From positions 42,640-106,639 of the forward strand of contig JAMCUL010000006.1 in NCBI GenBank assembly GCA_023381355.1: a stretch of 64,000 nucleotides of DNA, given 5' to 3'. Both the position numbers and the translations under genes were made by a program. Source of the DNA: Thermoplasmatota archaeon (GTDB taxonomy: Archaea; Thermoplasmatota; Thermoplasmata; Thermoplasmatales; Thermoplasmataceae). Of the stretch, positions 47,853-56,809 are shown piece by piece; positions within the stretch are counted from its first letter, which is position 1; each line of letters opens with the position of its first letter. The notes beneath the pieces are model-generated. The model did no database searches. It saw only the letters and a list, made by a program, of their open reading frames with translations, and had not been told where the DNA came from.

Positions 47853-48788
47853 ATGAGTTCCAATAATGATGAACTCTCATCGGGTAGGTCTCCTGTGGAT
47901 GCCTTAGACATGGAGCTTGTTCTGTCAAACTCCAGCTCATTTCCAATTGAGGATTTCAGCAAGAGATACGAAATCAAGATACCTTGCGTCATAACTAAGA
48001 ATAAGGATAGCGCAGGGATGATGTATTATTTTTACGAGGGGAGTGCGGATCGGGACCTTGGAATTTTTCTTAAAACTTACGGTGCAAGATATGAAGATAG
48101 GATATACACACTTTATGCCTCAAGTTCAAAATACGGTGAATACAATTTTCTTAAGAACATCTGGGACATTCCTTCGGTAGTACCCGATATTTCCTATGTA
48201 TCGGAAGGCGTTCATTATTTTCATTTCAGATTTCACAATTCAGTATCCGATCAGATTTCAGATCTCCTGATTTCACCCAACAGGCCGAAGGATCTGGTTA
48301 TAGAAAGAATGGCCAAATATTATGATATCAGGAACAGCATAAGCTGGTTCATTGAAACATACAGGCCGTATGTTTTTGAGGTACTTTTCAGGAATGACCG
48401 CAATTATGTAATAGATAAAGACATTAATATTGAGGTAAAGGGAATCACGACATCGGGAAAGTCGAGAGGTATTTTTTACGGCGGAGGGACTAATATCCAA
48501 AATGCAGTTCAGATTGACGGGGAACTTGTTGAGGGTGATGTTGAATTTGAATTCCTGGATTCCATTTATGGAAAGTACAATGGGGTGAGGATACCAGTAT
48601 ACAGCAATCTTCTCTCTGTCGATCATTCCAGGGTCTGTTCCCGAATCATAATTCCTGAAATGTACAAAAGGAACCTGATATCAAGGCTGGGAAGTGAAAA
48701 ATACAAGGTGTATGAGCCTGAGATCAGGAGGGTTGAGCTGTATGAGAATATTACAGAATGCGATTTTCCGGAAATCACTGAGAACTGA
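47853..48788 (+). CDS. Protein of unknown function, 311 residues
   Basis: No family recognised. The protein is soluble, without signal peptide or transmembrane segment. Alternating hydrophobic/polar pattern suggests mixed alpha-beta. Notable segments are YEIKIPCVITKNKDSAGMMY, HYFHFRFHNSVSDQI and a glycine-rich GIFYGGGTNIQNAVQ. The C-terminal half has tyrosines and arginines in SRIIIPEMYKRN. ATG 47853 is chosen because a TATA box lies at the right distance; the frame from 47814 overlaps hom. The last 14 bases overlap the convergent decarboxylase-family gene. Confidence 0.6.
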   Translation: MSSNNDELSSGRSPVDALDMELVLSNSSSFPIEDFSKRYEIKIPCVITKNKDSAGMMYYFYEGSADRDLGIFLKTYGARYEDRIYTLYASSSKYGEYNFLKNIWDIPSVVPDISYVSEGVHYFHFRFHNSVSDQISDLLISPNRPKDLVIERMAKYYDIRNSISWFIETYRPYVFEVLFRNDRNYVIDKDINIEVKGITTSGKSRGIFYGGGTNIQNAVQIDGELVEGDVEFEFLDSIYGKYNGVRIPVYSNLLSVDHSRVCSRIIIPEMYKRNLISRLGSEKYKVYEPEIRRVELYENITECDFPEITEN

Positions 48789-49878
48789 GATATTCAGATG
48801 ATTCCTTCCTGAATTCTTCCAGCCTCCGTTTATGCTGGCTGAAGTCAAAGCTTCCGGCTAGATACCTGTCATCAAGGCCTTCCCTGAATTCATTGAGCAT
48901 GCTCCCATCCAAAGATGCGATCAGGATCGATGGGCCAGTATCTGCGGTGAAGTAGAACCCCTCATTCCTTTCCCTGAATTTTATCGCGCGCGCAAGTATC
49001 CTTAGACTTTCAGGTGTCTGGATAACAAGCCCTGATGAAAGGAGTACTGAATTGAGCCCGAGCATGTCTTCTGATGACCTTAAAAGCAGGTCATCTGTGT
49101 TGAAACCCTTTTTCATGTTCCGCCTGAGGAATTTATATTTCTCATTTACCCAATCATTGTAGAATGGGGATTTGACTGCTTTCACGTGTGCACTGTCCGT
49201 TGCGGATTCAATATTTTTGGGAAATATCCCATAATGTATATTATCTGGTAAATCCGTGATCTTGAAGGCGAGGCAATCCTCCTTCCTGATACCGGGATAT
49301 GAGAGCCACATGGAAACACCGTTGTATACAGCCCGGGTACCTGAGCCAGATACGTAACGCGCATACCTTGACTGAAGGGCATAATCCCTGTCTGCCTCAC
49401 CATTGAATGCAGCCGATATTATTGCCTTGCTTACCGCGGATGCAACTTCCGAGGATTCACTCATTCCCTTTGCTTTCTCATATTTCCTGTATCGCTTTAT
49501 GTAAAAATGAAAACTGCCACCAATTGAGTATTCCTTTCTGAATTTACTCAAAGCAAACTGCGCCTTCTTTGAATATATCTCATCCCTGACTCCATCCAGG
49601 ATTACGCTGTCCTCTCCTGATTTTCTGGAATAACTGCATGCTGCAAGACAGAATGAGAAATCCGTGTTGAAGGATACTGATGGATTATAGGCTATCCTCT
49701 CGTCCCGGTCGTAGTATCCAAGAAATTTCTCCATGGCCTTGATTGGATAAGAGTGTGAAACCCATATCCTGTCCTCCAGCGGATCTGCCCTGTAATTACC
49801 AGGTGACCTGAATATGCCTTCCTCCGTGAGATGCGCCTGGATTTCCTGGCCAAATTTTCGGAATCTAGAATTTCTCAT
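48775..49878 (-). CDS. Mevalonate-diphosphate decarboxylase superfamily (GHMP), likely bisphosphomevalonate decarboxylase
   Basis: 367 residues. Family motifs: a lysine-containing SYPIKAMEKFLGYYD in place of NIAxIKYWGK, the degenerate phosphate loop KGMSESSEVASAVSKAI, GSGTRAVYNGVSMW with the conserved arginine, and FTADTGPSILIAS with the conserved aspartate of DxGP. The Asp, Arg and Lys needed for decarboxylation appear to be kept, unlike mevalonate 3-kinases of Thermoplasma, which lack the aspartate. In Thermoplasmatales the substrate is thought to be mevalonate 3,5-bisphosphate. The N-terminus is poorly conserved. Identification is by motif only. Confidence 0.65.
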   Translation of the reverse strand: MRNSRFRKFGQEIQAHLTEEGIFRSPGNYRADPLEDRIWVSHSYPIKAMEKFLGYYDRDERIAYNPSVSFNTDFSFCLAACSYSRKSGEDSVILDGVRDEIYSKKAQFALSKFRKEYSIGGSFHFYIKRYRKYEKAKGMSESSEVASAVSKAIISAAFNGEADRDYALQSRYARYVSGSGTRAVYNGVSMWLSYPGIRKEDCLAFKITDLPDNIHYGIFPKNIESATDSAHVKAVKSPFYNDWVNEKYKFLRRNMKKGFNTDDLLLRSSEDMLGLNSVLLSSGLVIQTPESLRILARAIKFRERNEGFYFTADTGPSILIASLDGSMLNEFREGLDDRYLAGSFDFSQHKRRLEEFRKESSEYLSSQ

Positions 49879-50152
49879 TATTTACCTCAGTATATGGGCA
49901 CAATGTTTTTTGAACTAATAGAATTTTGGCTGATCCTGATTTTGTGTGGGTAATCATAGAAGAAATGACGGAAAAATCATGGCGATGTGCAATCACACAG
50001 CATCTCAGTAGTTCGGTTAATTGAGGCATATCCTGGAACTCACATTGAAATTCTAAAAATACGCAATAACGGAGGGATTGCAATTTAAACACCTCAATGA
50101 ACTACATTCCAGAAAATCAGGCACATAATGACTTTTGCTGAGCATCAAGGAG

Positions 50153-50225
50153 GGCCGGGTCCGGGAATTGAACCCGGGTCCGGGGATCCACAGTCCCCAA
50201 GGATATCCCCTACCCCAACCCGGCC
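50153..50225 (-). tRNA. tRNA-His (anticodon GTG), with encoded G-1
   Basis: 73 nt on the minus strand. The anticodon arm is GGGGA-CTGTGGA-TCCCC, the T arm CCGGG-TTCAATT-CCCGG. The acceptor pairs GCCGGGT with ACCCGGC, and an extra 5' G pairs with the discriminator C73, so the histidine identity base G-1 is genomically encoded. It lies within an otherwise gene-free stretch, divergent from nep1. Confidence 0.9.
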
Positions 50226-50319
50226 ATCTGTTCCCTTAATTATACCATATATTTTAACCATTTCTTTGATAACCGGGATTGTTCCACACCGTAAAAGAAT
50301 AAATAACAATCTGGACTCC

Positions 50320-50991
50320 TTGTATGTGCTTACACTTAACATAATTGATGCTGAGCTTGAACTGGTTCCGGAATCCATGTGGGATGATTACCAGATCAGG
50401 AAAGTTGCCAAGAACCTTGGCAAGAAATATAACGAGATGCTCCTTGATTCCAACTACATGCACGGGGCAATTGAAAGGTATTTTCCGGGAATGTCCAACA
50501 GGATGGGAAGGCCAGACATATTCCACACACTCCTTAACGTCACGCAGGATTCAATACTGAACAAGAAGGGGCATCTGAATGTGAACATTCACACAAAGCA
50601 TAACAGTATAATTCGTGTATCTCCAGAAACAAGAATCCCAAAGTCATATAACAGATTCGCCGGTTTGTTTGAGAAGCTGCTTACCCGTGGAGATCTTAAA
50701 TCACCGGATGGGAAAACATTGATATCAATAGGGGAAGGCAGATTTGAGGATCTGCTCAGAGGCGATGGGACGGATATACTCATGAGCCCGAAAGGCGAAA
50801 TCGCAAAAATGAATGAGGTGGTAAAATTCAAAGATATGAATGTCTTCATAGGAGGATTCAGTGAGGGTGACTTCAAGAGCCATGTTTATGAAAGGCTCAA
50901 GGCATTCTCAATCTTCGATGAAGAACTTACCATTTGGACGGTAGGCTGGGAAATTATGTCTTCATACGAAAGGATGATTGGCCTGCTATAA
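50320..50991 (+). CDS. nep1: rRNA pseudouridine N1-methyltransferase Nep1 (Emg1 family)
   Basis: 223 residues. DAELELVPESMW is the N-terminal family motif; LLDSNYMHGAI, NRMGRPDIFH and SPETRIPKSYNRFAGLFEKLL carry the SPOUT core and the RNA-binding arginines of Nep1, which methylates a pseudouridine in helix 35 of 16S rRNA and helps small-subunit assembly. The start is TTG 50320 or GTG 50326; an AT-rich box (AGAATAAATAAC) lies about 20 bases upstream. The longer frame from 50128 would cross the tRNA-His gene. Confidence 0.88.
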   Translation: MYVLTLNIIDAELELVPESMWDDYQIRKVAKNLGKKYNEMLLDSNYMHGAIERYFPGMSNRMGRPDIFHTLLNVTQDSILNKKGHLNVNIHTKHNSIIRVSPETRIPKSYNRFAGLFEKLLTRGDLKSPDGKTLISIGEGRFEDLLRGDGTDILMSPKGEIAKMNEVVKFKDMNVFIGGFSEGDFKSHVYERLKAFSIFDEELTIWTVGWEIMSSYERMIGLL

Positions 50992-51043
50992 GCAATAGCA
51001 ATTATCCTAAAATTTATAACTCAAAGAAATATACACAATGCAG

Positions 51044-51116
51044 GCGGGTGTGGTGTAGCCTGGTAACACGCGAGCTTGCCAAGCTCGTGCCTCGGGTCCA
51101 AATCCCGGCACCCGCA
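51044..51116 (+). tRNA. tRNA-Gly (anticodon GCC)
   Basis: 73 nt. Acceptor GCGGGTG pairs with CACCCGC, discriminator A; anticodon arm CGAGC-TTGCCAA-GCTCG; T arm CCGGG-like TCGGG-TCCAAAT-CCCGG. No CCA encoded. It follows nep1 by 52 bases in the same direction. Confidence 0.9.
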
Positions 51117-51191
51117 TTTATGCAGAAATAATACTTTTTGAGCCAAAATTTCTTAAGTGGAGAGTTATGGAAGAGTCGAAGTACCCATCAA

Positions 51192-51674
51192 TTAATTTGC
51201 GTTCGGGGTCTCCTCATACTCAACTGAAACAAATATGTGAATCAGATCTGCTGACGGAAACGTGGCAGAATCCTCGATACTCATGTACCATGTTCCCCCA
51301 TATATAATTATATAAGGAGGATCAGCAAAAACGGCGGATGAACTCTCTTGATTAGCTTCTGTACCCAATAATACCGTACTGTACTCCATCCTGCTATTTG
51401 AAATTGTAAGCTGGACAGGAGTGTAATTAGAAAAAACTACTGTGCATATTGATTCAATAGTAGAGACGTTTTCGACATTGAAAGTCACATTATCCGGTTT
51501 ACCAGTTACTACACAGATATATTTGCTGAAGACTTCAGTATAATTAGCTGGAATTACAGGAGCCCTAAAACCTGGTTGTCTTGTCTCCTCATTACTGGAT
51601 TGAACTGTGAGAACGCAAGCCATCGCAATTATAAATACAACAAAGATTGCCAGGACAATCCGCAGTTTTTTCAT
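51192..51674 (-). CDS. Small exported or membrane-anchored protein of unknown function
   Basis: 160 residues with an N-terminal hydrophobic segment (LRIVLAIFVVFIIAMACVLTV) after a KK pair, either an uncleaved anchor or a signal peptide. The rest is predicted extracellular: Asn-x-Ser/Thr sites, two cysteines (KYICVV and ESICTV) that could bridge, and beta-rich sequence ending in FVSVEYEE. GGAGGC lies about ten bases before the ATG. No family recognised. It directly follows a small frame on the same strand. Confidence 0.6.
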   Translation of the reverse strand: MKKLRIVLAIFVVFIIAMACVLTVQSSNEETRQPGFRAPVIPANYTEVFSKYICVVTGKPDNVTFNVENVSTIESICTVVFSNYTPVQLTISNSRMEYSTVLLGTEANQESSSAVFADPPYIIIYGGTWYMSIEDSATFPSADLIHIFVSVEYEETPNAN

Positions 51675-51905
51675 TTATATTGCCTGCCTCCTTTCCATTA
51701 CTGCGTACTTCGATGAAATAAAAGAAATATTATCCACCTTCCAGGTTAAAACCTGTCCGGGATATGATTTCACGATTTTCTGAGGATAAAACCCATAGAT
51801 GGGAAATAGGAAGGATATATTATTAAAAACCATGTACAATTTATGGATTATAGAATCATATTTAAATTTACCAGCACTCTCCCAATAGATATTAATCAAT
51901 CCCAT
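51675..51905 (-). CDS. Possible small protein, 76 residues, unknown
   Basis: An open frame whose stop codon abuts the ATG of the exported protein gene. It is rich in aromatic residues (WESAGKFKYDSIIHKLYMVF) and has an acceptable but not compelling coding look. The near-perfect adjacency to the next start suggests an operon; alternatively it is the C-terminal remnant of a larger gene or chance. No signal peptide or motif recognised. Confidence 0.35.
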   Translation of the reverse strand: MGLINIYWESAGKFKYDSIIHKLYMVFNNISFLFPIYGFYPQKIVKSYPGQVLTWKVDNISFISSKYAVMERRQAI

Positions 51906-52411
51906 CGCCGCAAAAGATCGGAATACATGTATGGATACCTGAAACCTGCCGGGTTTATCAGGATTGGGGCTTTATAGAAAATATGACCTTGAAAAATTTG
52001 TCATTTCCACAGTATCCTGATACAAACGGTCCTCCCTATGTGCGCCTGTCAAAATGCACAGCCCTGCATTCTCTCAAAGGAGATCGCTTTTTTTAAAAGA
52101 TTTTCAACGTCCTCCCTTATGACAAAGATCTGATGTTCCGTATCAATTTCCATGTCAATCGCTATACTGCATACTGTAAATGTACAGACATACCTGAACT
52201 GATAGGCCACTGCAATCCCCTCCCACGGAACACTTGAAGCTCAGGAGGAATGTGGACATATTAATGCTTAAACATGGCAAGTGTGCATTTGCAATCATTA
52301 CAGGAGGACTAAGAGATTCCACAACAAAATGACCTAAGAGTTGTGGTTGCTCAATAAAACCCGATTTACTGTACAAAGGTGCGAAAACACACCGTATTAT
52401 CATTTCAGTGT
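51906..52411. other. Intergenic region, probably decayed sequence
   Basis: No intact gene recognised. A few short conceptual fragments (for example ILMLKHGKCAFAIITGGL and a KPDLLYKGAKTHRIII-like piece on the plus strand in shifting frames) suggest an eroded gene leading into the remnant that ends at 52540. Confidence 0.35.
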
Positions 52412-52540
52412 TATTATGAGACCGGCATTTCCACTACTGAAGTATTTGTGCAGAGAAGGGCGAGAAAATATGATTCGCATGGCATTACGGTTCAGGATAG
52501 GCCATATGGAAAATCTGTGAGAAAAAGGCATGAAAATTAA
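52412..52540 (+). pseudogene. Terminal remnant of an unidentified protein gene
   Basis: The plus frame encodes YYETGISTTEVFVQRRARKY then DSHGITVQDRPYGKSVRKRH and a stop. The composition looks like real protein, but upstream codons change frame and no start is present. I could not assign the family; a transposase or nuclease tail is possible from the basic end. Confidence 0.35.
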
Positions 52541-52585
52541 TATAATGTAGTTAATTTCTCAAGGAGTGGTAATATAAAAAAGAAA

Positions 52586-53407
52586 ATGTGCAGCCAATGT
52601 GGCTCAATAGTTCCAGAAGGTTCTGATTACTGCGCCAGTTGTGGTTCTTTCTTTGATGCTGTGATGAGCCATAGCGGGACATATCAGTCAGGGTCTGCAC
52701 AAAAAGAGATCGAACTTGAGAACATCCTTCCCGGAGAAAAGATACTTGAAGAATGCTCGCCGTCACGCAGGTATTACAGAAAGATTGTAAAAACCAGGTT
52801 CCTTGCCGCTATAATCTCACTTTCACCAACTTTTTTTATTGGGCTGATTGGAATACCCTGGGGAACTGCAGGAGCATTCTGGAATCTGGGTTACTTCCTG
52901 ATCGCAATAGGATTGCCCGCCCTCTTCACCTTCCTTGTATCCCTACCAGTAGTGATAAAATACAGGAAGGAATTCTCGGCGAGATATGTCATCACCAGTT
53001 CAAAGGTCGTGACAATCATCAATAACCGTATAAAGATGGAACTCCCTGTTCAAGAGATAGAAAATGCAGTAATGGTTTCAGGAACAATTCTCAATGGAGA
53101 GGGTAGTTCTGTATTTTTTCCACGTAAAGGTTACATGGACCTTAACGGAGTGGATCTGAACATCCCAATGGTTCCAAGAAAGGTTGCTGACCTCAGGCGA
53201 GATGGACACGTTTCAGTGGTGATTAAAAATGATAGCACAGGTGACGGCGTGAATGCTGAAGATAAAATAAACAGAGATGCAAACGATCCGAAGTACATCA
53301 GGAAAACAAGAAAGGAGATACTGGAAAGGTCTTTTCTATATCTGACACCGGATAAGGCAAGGGAAATAGCAATGGAATACCGCGCTTTTATTAAGAATAG
53401 AGAGTGA
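52586..53407 (+). CDS. Zinc-ribbon membrane protein with a PH-like domain
   Basis: 273 residues. The N-terminus has a four-cysteine ribbon (CSQCGSIVPEGSDYCASCG). Two transmembrane segments follow (FLAAIISLSPTFFIGLIGIP and LGYFLIAIGLPALFTFLVSL), then a bacterial-PH-like region beginning FSARYVITSSKVVTIINNRI and MELPVQEIENAVMVSG. The tail is charged, with RKTRKEILERSF. This zinc ribbon/TM/bPH layout occurs in archaeal and bacterial membrane proteins of unknown role. GGAG lies 20 bases upstream, too far to help define the start. Confidence 0.7.
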   Translation: MCSQCGSIVPEGSDYCASCGSFFDAVMSHSGTYQSGSAQKEIELENILPGEKILEECSPSRRYYRKIVKTRFLAAIISLSPTFFIGLIGIPWGTAGAFWNLGYFLIAIGLPALFTFLVSLPVVIKYRKEFSARYVITSSKVVTIINNRIKMELPVQEIENAVMVSGTILNGEGSSVFFPRKGYMDLNGVDLNIPMVPRKVADLRRDGHVSVVIKNDSTGDGVNAEDKINRDANDPKYIRKTRKEILERSFLYLTPDKAREIAMEYRAFIKNRE

Positions 53408-53578
53408 TCCCTTGTCTTCATAGACAGTAATTCGATCCCGCCTGTATGTGGTATTTAAAAAATGTAAAAGAGAATTCGAGCAAAAACCGAAATCTCAAGA
53501 TTTGGGACCAGGATCATAACTGATTTGCAAACCTGGGAAATTTGCAAGATTGCCACAAATCATATAGGGAAATCGAAC

Positions 53579-53935
53579 TCATTTCTTCTTCAACTGCACC
53601 AGTGCGGCCTCAACTAACTGCATATAGGAAAGACTCGGCCCCCCACCCATCAGTACGGCTACCCAAGCAGATTCACGTATCTCGTCCTCAGTTGCACCTG
53701 CCTTGAATGCGCCATCCGTGTGGAAAGCAATACACCATTTGCAGTGGGCCTCTACAGATAGCGCCACCGCAATCAGCTCCTTCGTTTTTGTATCAAGTGA
53801 TTTCGGTCTCTCTACCTTTGCCAGGAAATCCATGAATGCGCCCATTTCTTCGGGAGAAGATTTCCTCCACTCCCCCACTGACTTATAGAACTCGTCCAGC
53901 AATGCTTTCATATCTTCTTTATTATTCCCGTCCAT
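53579..53935 (-). CDS. Carboxymuconolactone decarboxylase/AhpD-like protein
   Basis: 118 residues with the CMD-fold signature KTKELIAVALSVEAHCKWCIAFHTDGAFKAG: the Cys-x-x-Cys pair (CKWC) and the histidine six residues later are those of AhpD-like peroxidase/disulfide reductases. The C-terminal WVAVLMGGGPSLSYM closes the helical bundle. Likely a redox or peroxide-related enzyme; no partner gene nearby. Confidence 0.85.
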   Translation of the reverse strand: MDGNNKEDMKALLDEFYKSVGEWRKSSPEEMGAFMDFLAKVERPKSLDTKTKELIAVALSVEAHCKWCIAFHTDGAFKAGATEDEIRESAWVAVLMGGGPSLSYMQLVEAALVQLKKK

Positions 53936-54150
53936 ATTTATATAGTCATATCTATTATTAAAATATTTCTCTATATTAATAACTCTTGGAGGAAGACTTC
54001 CAGATTACAGGGTTACTTGAGAATAGACTGCTTTTATCAATACATTTTTTCATGAACAGCTGTGCTATACATTTCCGGAAATTATAAAATTGAACAAAAT
54101 TTTTCTAATATATGTTTTAATATGACGGATAAATCATAACCTGAGATTAA

Positions 54151-54729
54151 ATGATTACACTGGCAGCTAAGGCAAAATTACCAACACTTGCGGGAGATTT
54201 TGACATTTACACTTTTGATGATGGAGAAAACAATGAAAATGCAGTGATTGTGAAGGGTGATGTCAGGGGGAAGGAGGATGTTCCCCTCAGGATTCACAGT
54301 GAATGCCTGACAGGGGATGTTTTCGGTTCAAAAAGATGTGATTGCAGGGATCAGTTACTGAAGTCACTGGTTTATCTTGGTGAACATCCTTACGGAATGC
54401 TCATATACCTGAGGCAGGAGGGAAGGGGGATAGGCCTGATAAACAAGATAAAGGCATACAGCCTGCAGGAGCAGGGTTATGATACAGTCGAGGCAAACCT
54501 TAAGCTTGGCCTTCCTGCAGACAGGAGAGATTATACATATGCCGTTGATGTACTGAAATACTTCAGGATAAAATCAGTGAGATTGATGACAAACAATCCT
54601 GAAAAAATACATTTCCTTGAAGAGAGCGGGATCAGGGTCAGCGGAAGGATACCTATGAAGAGCCAGGCCACAGAATTCAACAAGTTTTACCTCATGACAA
54701 AGAAGGAGAAGATGGGACACCAACTTTAG
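54151..54729 (+). CDS. ribA: GTP cyclohydrolase II
   Basis: 192 residues of the bacterial-type enzyme. [19 protein letters not shown] supplies the three zinc cysteines, [11 protein letters not shown] the GTP-binding site, and [14 protein letters not shown] the C-terminal motif. It opens GTP for riboflavin synthesis. Most euryarchaea use GTP cyclohydrolase III instead, so this points to an old bacterial acquisition seen in Thermoplasmatales. Confidence 0.92.
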   Translation: MITLAAKAKLPTLAGDFDIYTFDDGENNENAVIVKGDVRGKEDVPLRIHSECLTGDVFGSKRCDCRDQLLKSLVYLGEHPYGMLIYLRQEGRGIGLINKIKAYSLQEQGYDTVEANLKLGLPADRRDYTYAVDVLKYFRIKSVRLMTNNPEKIHFLEESGIRVSGRIPMKSQATEFNKFYLMTKKEKMGHQL

Positions 54730-54736
54730 GGAAATA

Positions 54737-54744
54737 TTTTTTAT
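54737..54744 (+). promoter_or_regulatory. TATA-like box of the glucose dehydrogenase gene
   Basis: TTTTTTATAA is centred about 25 bases before ATG 54765, with no ribosome-binding site, so the gdh message is probably leaderless. Confidence 0.5.
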
Positions 54745-54764
54745 AATTGTGAGACTGAACCACC

Positions 54765-55847
54765 ATGGGAGAGATAGGTGCGTATTATACTGATGCTCCG
54801 GGAGGAGGTATAAATTTCAATACTGTCAAAATAAGCGGTGAAGGAGGTAATGTACTCCTGAAACCACTACTTACAGGCATCTGTGGAACTGACAGGGGAA
54901 TAGTTAACGGAAGCCTGTCGTTTGCGTACAACCCCCCAGGGTACAGTTTCCTTGTCCTGGGTCATGAGTCACTGTGCGAGGTTGTAGAAAGTGACTCTCC
55001 CCAATTCAGGAAGGGAGACAGGGTTGTACCACTGGTAAGGAGGCCGGGAGAATGCCCTAATTGCCTTATTGGGAGACCGGACAACTGCTCTGACGGAAAC
55101 AAGCATGAGGCAGGAATAACAGGACTGCATGGATTCATGAGGGGTGAGTTCCGGGATTTTGATCATAATCTTGTGAGGGTACAGGATAATTCACTTGGTG
55201 ACATTGGTGTTTTAACAGAACCCACGAAGAATGTTGTAAAGGCTTTTGAAGTGTTTGAGAGAGTTTCTTCCAGATTTGTATATAACAACTCATTGTCCAC
55301 CCTGGAGGGCAAAAAAGCCCTTATAATTGGGACGGGTTCTGAGGCATTTCTATATTCACTTCTGAGCAGGGATTATGGATTTGAAACATATATCCTCAAC
55401 AGGCACGACATTGAACAGAACAAGAAGGATATGTGCGCAGCCTTCGATGTTAATTTCGTAAATTCCGCTGCAGACAGGGACTTAATTAATGGCTCACCAA
55501 TTGATCTCCTCATAGATACCAGTGGAGACCCGGGGACAATCTTTCATTATGTGAGGAAGATGAATTACAACGGGATAGCCATATTATTCGGGACAAATGA
55601 GAGGGCACCTGTGGCAACCATTGGGGGAGATGATATAGATTATGTTGTTGAGAGGAACATAACCCTTGCTGGGTCAGTTGATGCCGCAAGGATACACTAT
55701 CTAAAGGCGCTTGACTGCCTTTCCGGGTGGAAGAGGAAATATGGTAAAGCCCTTGACGGTATGATCACGGGTTACTACACGCCAGGAGACATGGATCTAT
55801 TCATGCACAAGCCCGCTGGAGAAATCAAGAGCGTAATAAGGTGGTAA
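54765..55847 (+). CDS. gdh: Glucose 1-dehydrogenase (zinc-dependent MDR family)
   Basis: 360 residues. ICGTDRGIVNGSLSFAYNP, LVLGHE and VVPLVRRPGECPNC closely follow the Thermoplasma acidophilum enzyme; CPNC and the later cysteine bind structural zinc, Cys and His the catalytic zinc. The NADP site is IIGTGSEAFLYSLL with Asn-Arg-His after strand 2. HEAGITGLHGFMR is also diagnostic. It oxidises glucose (and galactose) in the non-phosphorylative Entner-Doudoroff pathway. folD follows after one base. Confidence 0.93.
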   Translation: MGEIGAYYTDAPGGGINFNTVKISGEGGNVLLKPLLTGICGTDRGIVNGSLSFAYNPPGYSFLVLGHESLCEVVESDSPQFRKGDRVVPLVRRPGECPNCLIGRPDNCSDGNKHEAGITGLHGFMRGEFRDFDHNLVRVQDNSLGDIGVLTEPTKNVVKAFEVFERVSSRFVYNNSLSTLEGKKALIIGTGSEAFLYSLLSRDYGFETYILNRHDIEQNKKDMCAAFDVNFVNSAADRDLINGSPIDLLIDTSGDPGTIFHYVRKMNYNGIAILFGTNERAPVATIGGDDIDYVVERNITLAGSVDAARIHYLKALDCLSGWKRKYGKALDGMITGYYTPGDMDLFMHKPAGEIKSVIRW

Positions 55848-55848
55848 T

Positions 55849-56712
55849 TTGAATACTGAAATTTTCAATGGAAAGGAATTCTCAAAAAGGATAGATATCG
55901 AAACAAAGAGGCTTTCGGGCAGATTCATGAGCATAAGAGGCAGGAAGCCGGTCTTTGCCATAATTGATGCCTCGGGAACTGATGAGGCAAGCATCTACGG
56001 AAGAAGCAAGATCAGGAAGGCAAATGACCTCCAGATTGAATCCGTTTCAATAAATGTTCCCCCACCGGGAGAAAAATTCAACCCGGCTGAATACCTGGAA
56101 AATGCTGTTAAGGAACTGAATCCTGATGGAATCATAATGGAAAGACCCCTCCCGTCGTGGCTGGACCAGAACGAAATAGAAAATATCGTTCCTGACTATC
56201 TCGATGTTGAGGGCGCAAATATAAGGAATATGGGAAAGAACCTGATGGGAGAGAGAGTGCTGATTCCGGCAACGGCAGATGCAACCCTGAGGATAATAGA
56301 ATCCCTGGGCGAGAGATACGGCAAACATGTATGTATTATCAACAGGAGTCAGATTATAGGTAGACCGCTTGCTGCTGCACTTCTTAACAGGGATTACACA
56401 GTCACTGTTTGCCACAGCAAGACCCGGAACATTGAAAGAATATCATCGTCGTGTGATATTGTAGTCACCGCGACAGGAAAGGCGGGCTACCTTGGAAAGT
56501 CTTTTGTTAAGGAGGGTGGAGCAGTAATAGATGTTGGAATCATCAGCACTGAGAATGGAGTTACAGGAGACTGCAGGCAGGACGACCTTTTGGGCTATGC
56601 CTCCTTCCTCACACCCGTCCCGGGAGGTGTCGGCCCTGTAACCACCAGCGTCATAATGAACAACTTCATGAAGCTGGCAATGGACAGGATTGAGGACAGG
56701 CTCAAATACTGA
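55849..56712 (+). CDS. folD: Methylenetetrahydrofolate dehydrogenase/cyclohydrolase
   Basis: 287 residues. INRSQIIGRPLAAALLNRDY, VCHSKT and TPVPGGVGPVTTSV are the FolD signatures. The N-terminal catalytic region keeps Tyr-x3-Lys (IYGRSKIRKA), with SIYGRSK in place of SYVxxKxK. It interconverts methylene- and formyl-tetrahydrofolate with NADP. The start is TTG, one base after the gdh stop. Confidence 0.9.
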   Translation: MNTEIFNGKEFSKRIDIETKRLSGRFMSIRGRKPVFAIIDASGTDEASIYGRSKIRKANDLQIESVSINVPPPGEKFNPAEYLENAVKELNPDGIIMERPLPSWLDQNEIENIVPDYLDVEGANIRNMGKNLMGERVLIPATADATLRIIESLGERYGKHVCIINRSQIIGRPLAAALLNRDYTVTVCHSKTRNIERISSSCDIVVTATGKAGYLGKSFVKEGGAVIDVGIISTENGVTGDCRQDDLLGYASFLTPVPGGVGPVTTSVIMNNFMKLAMDRIEDRLKY

Positions 56713-56809
56713 CCGTGAAAATGCATGGCTGTCCCATGCATATCATTTTCAATTCGCTGTTTTCCAATAAATAATTATTGTCAAATGGCATACCAATATC
56801 TGATCTGAG

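Noticed and set aside
50128..50319. N-terminal extension of the Nep1 frame back to 50128
   Set aside because: It reads through the antisense of the tRNA-His gene and gives low-complexity proline/glycine sequence unlike any Nep1; a TTG/GTG start at 50320/50326 fits the family start.
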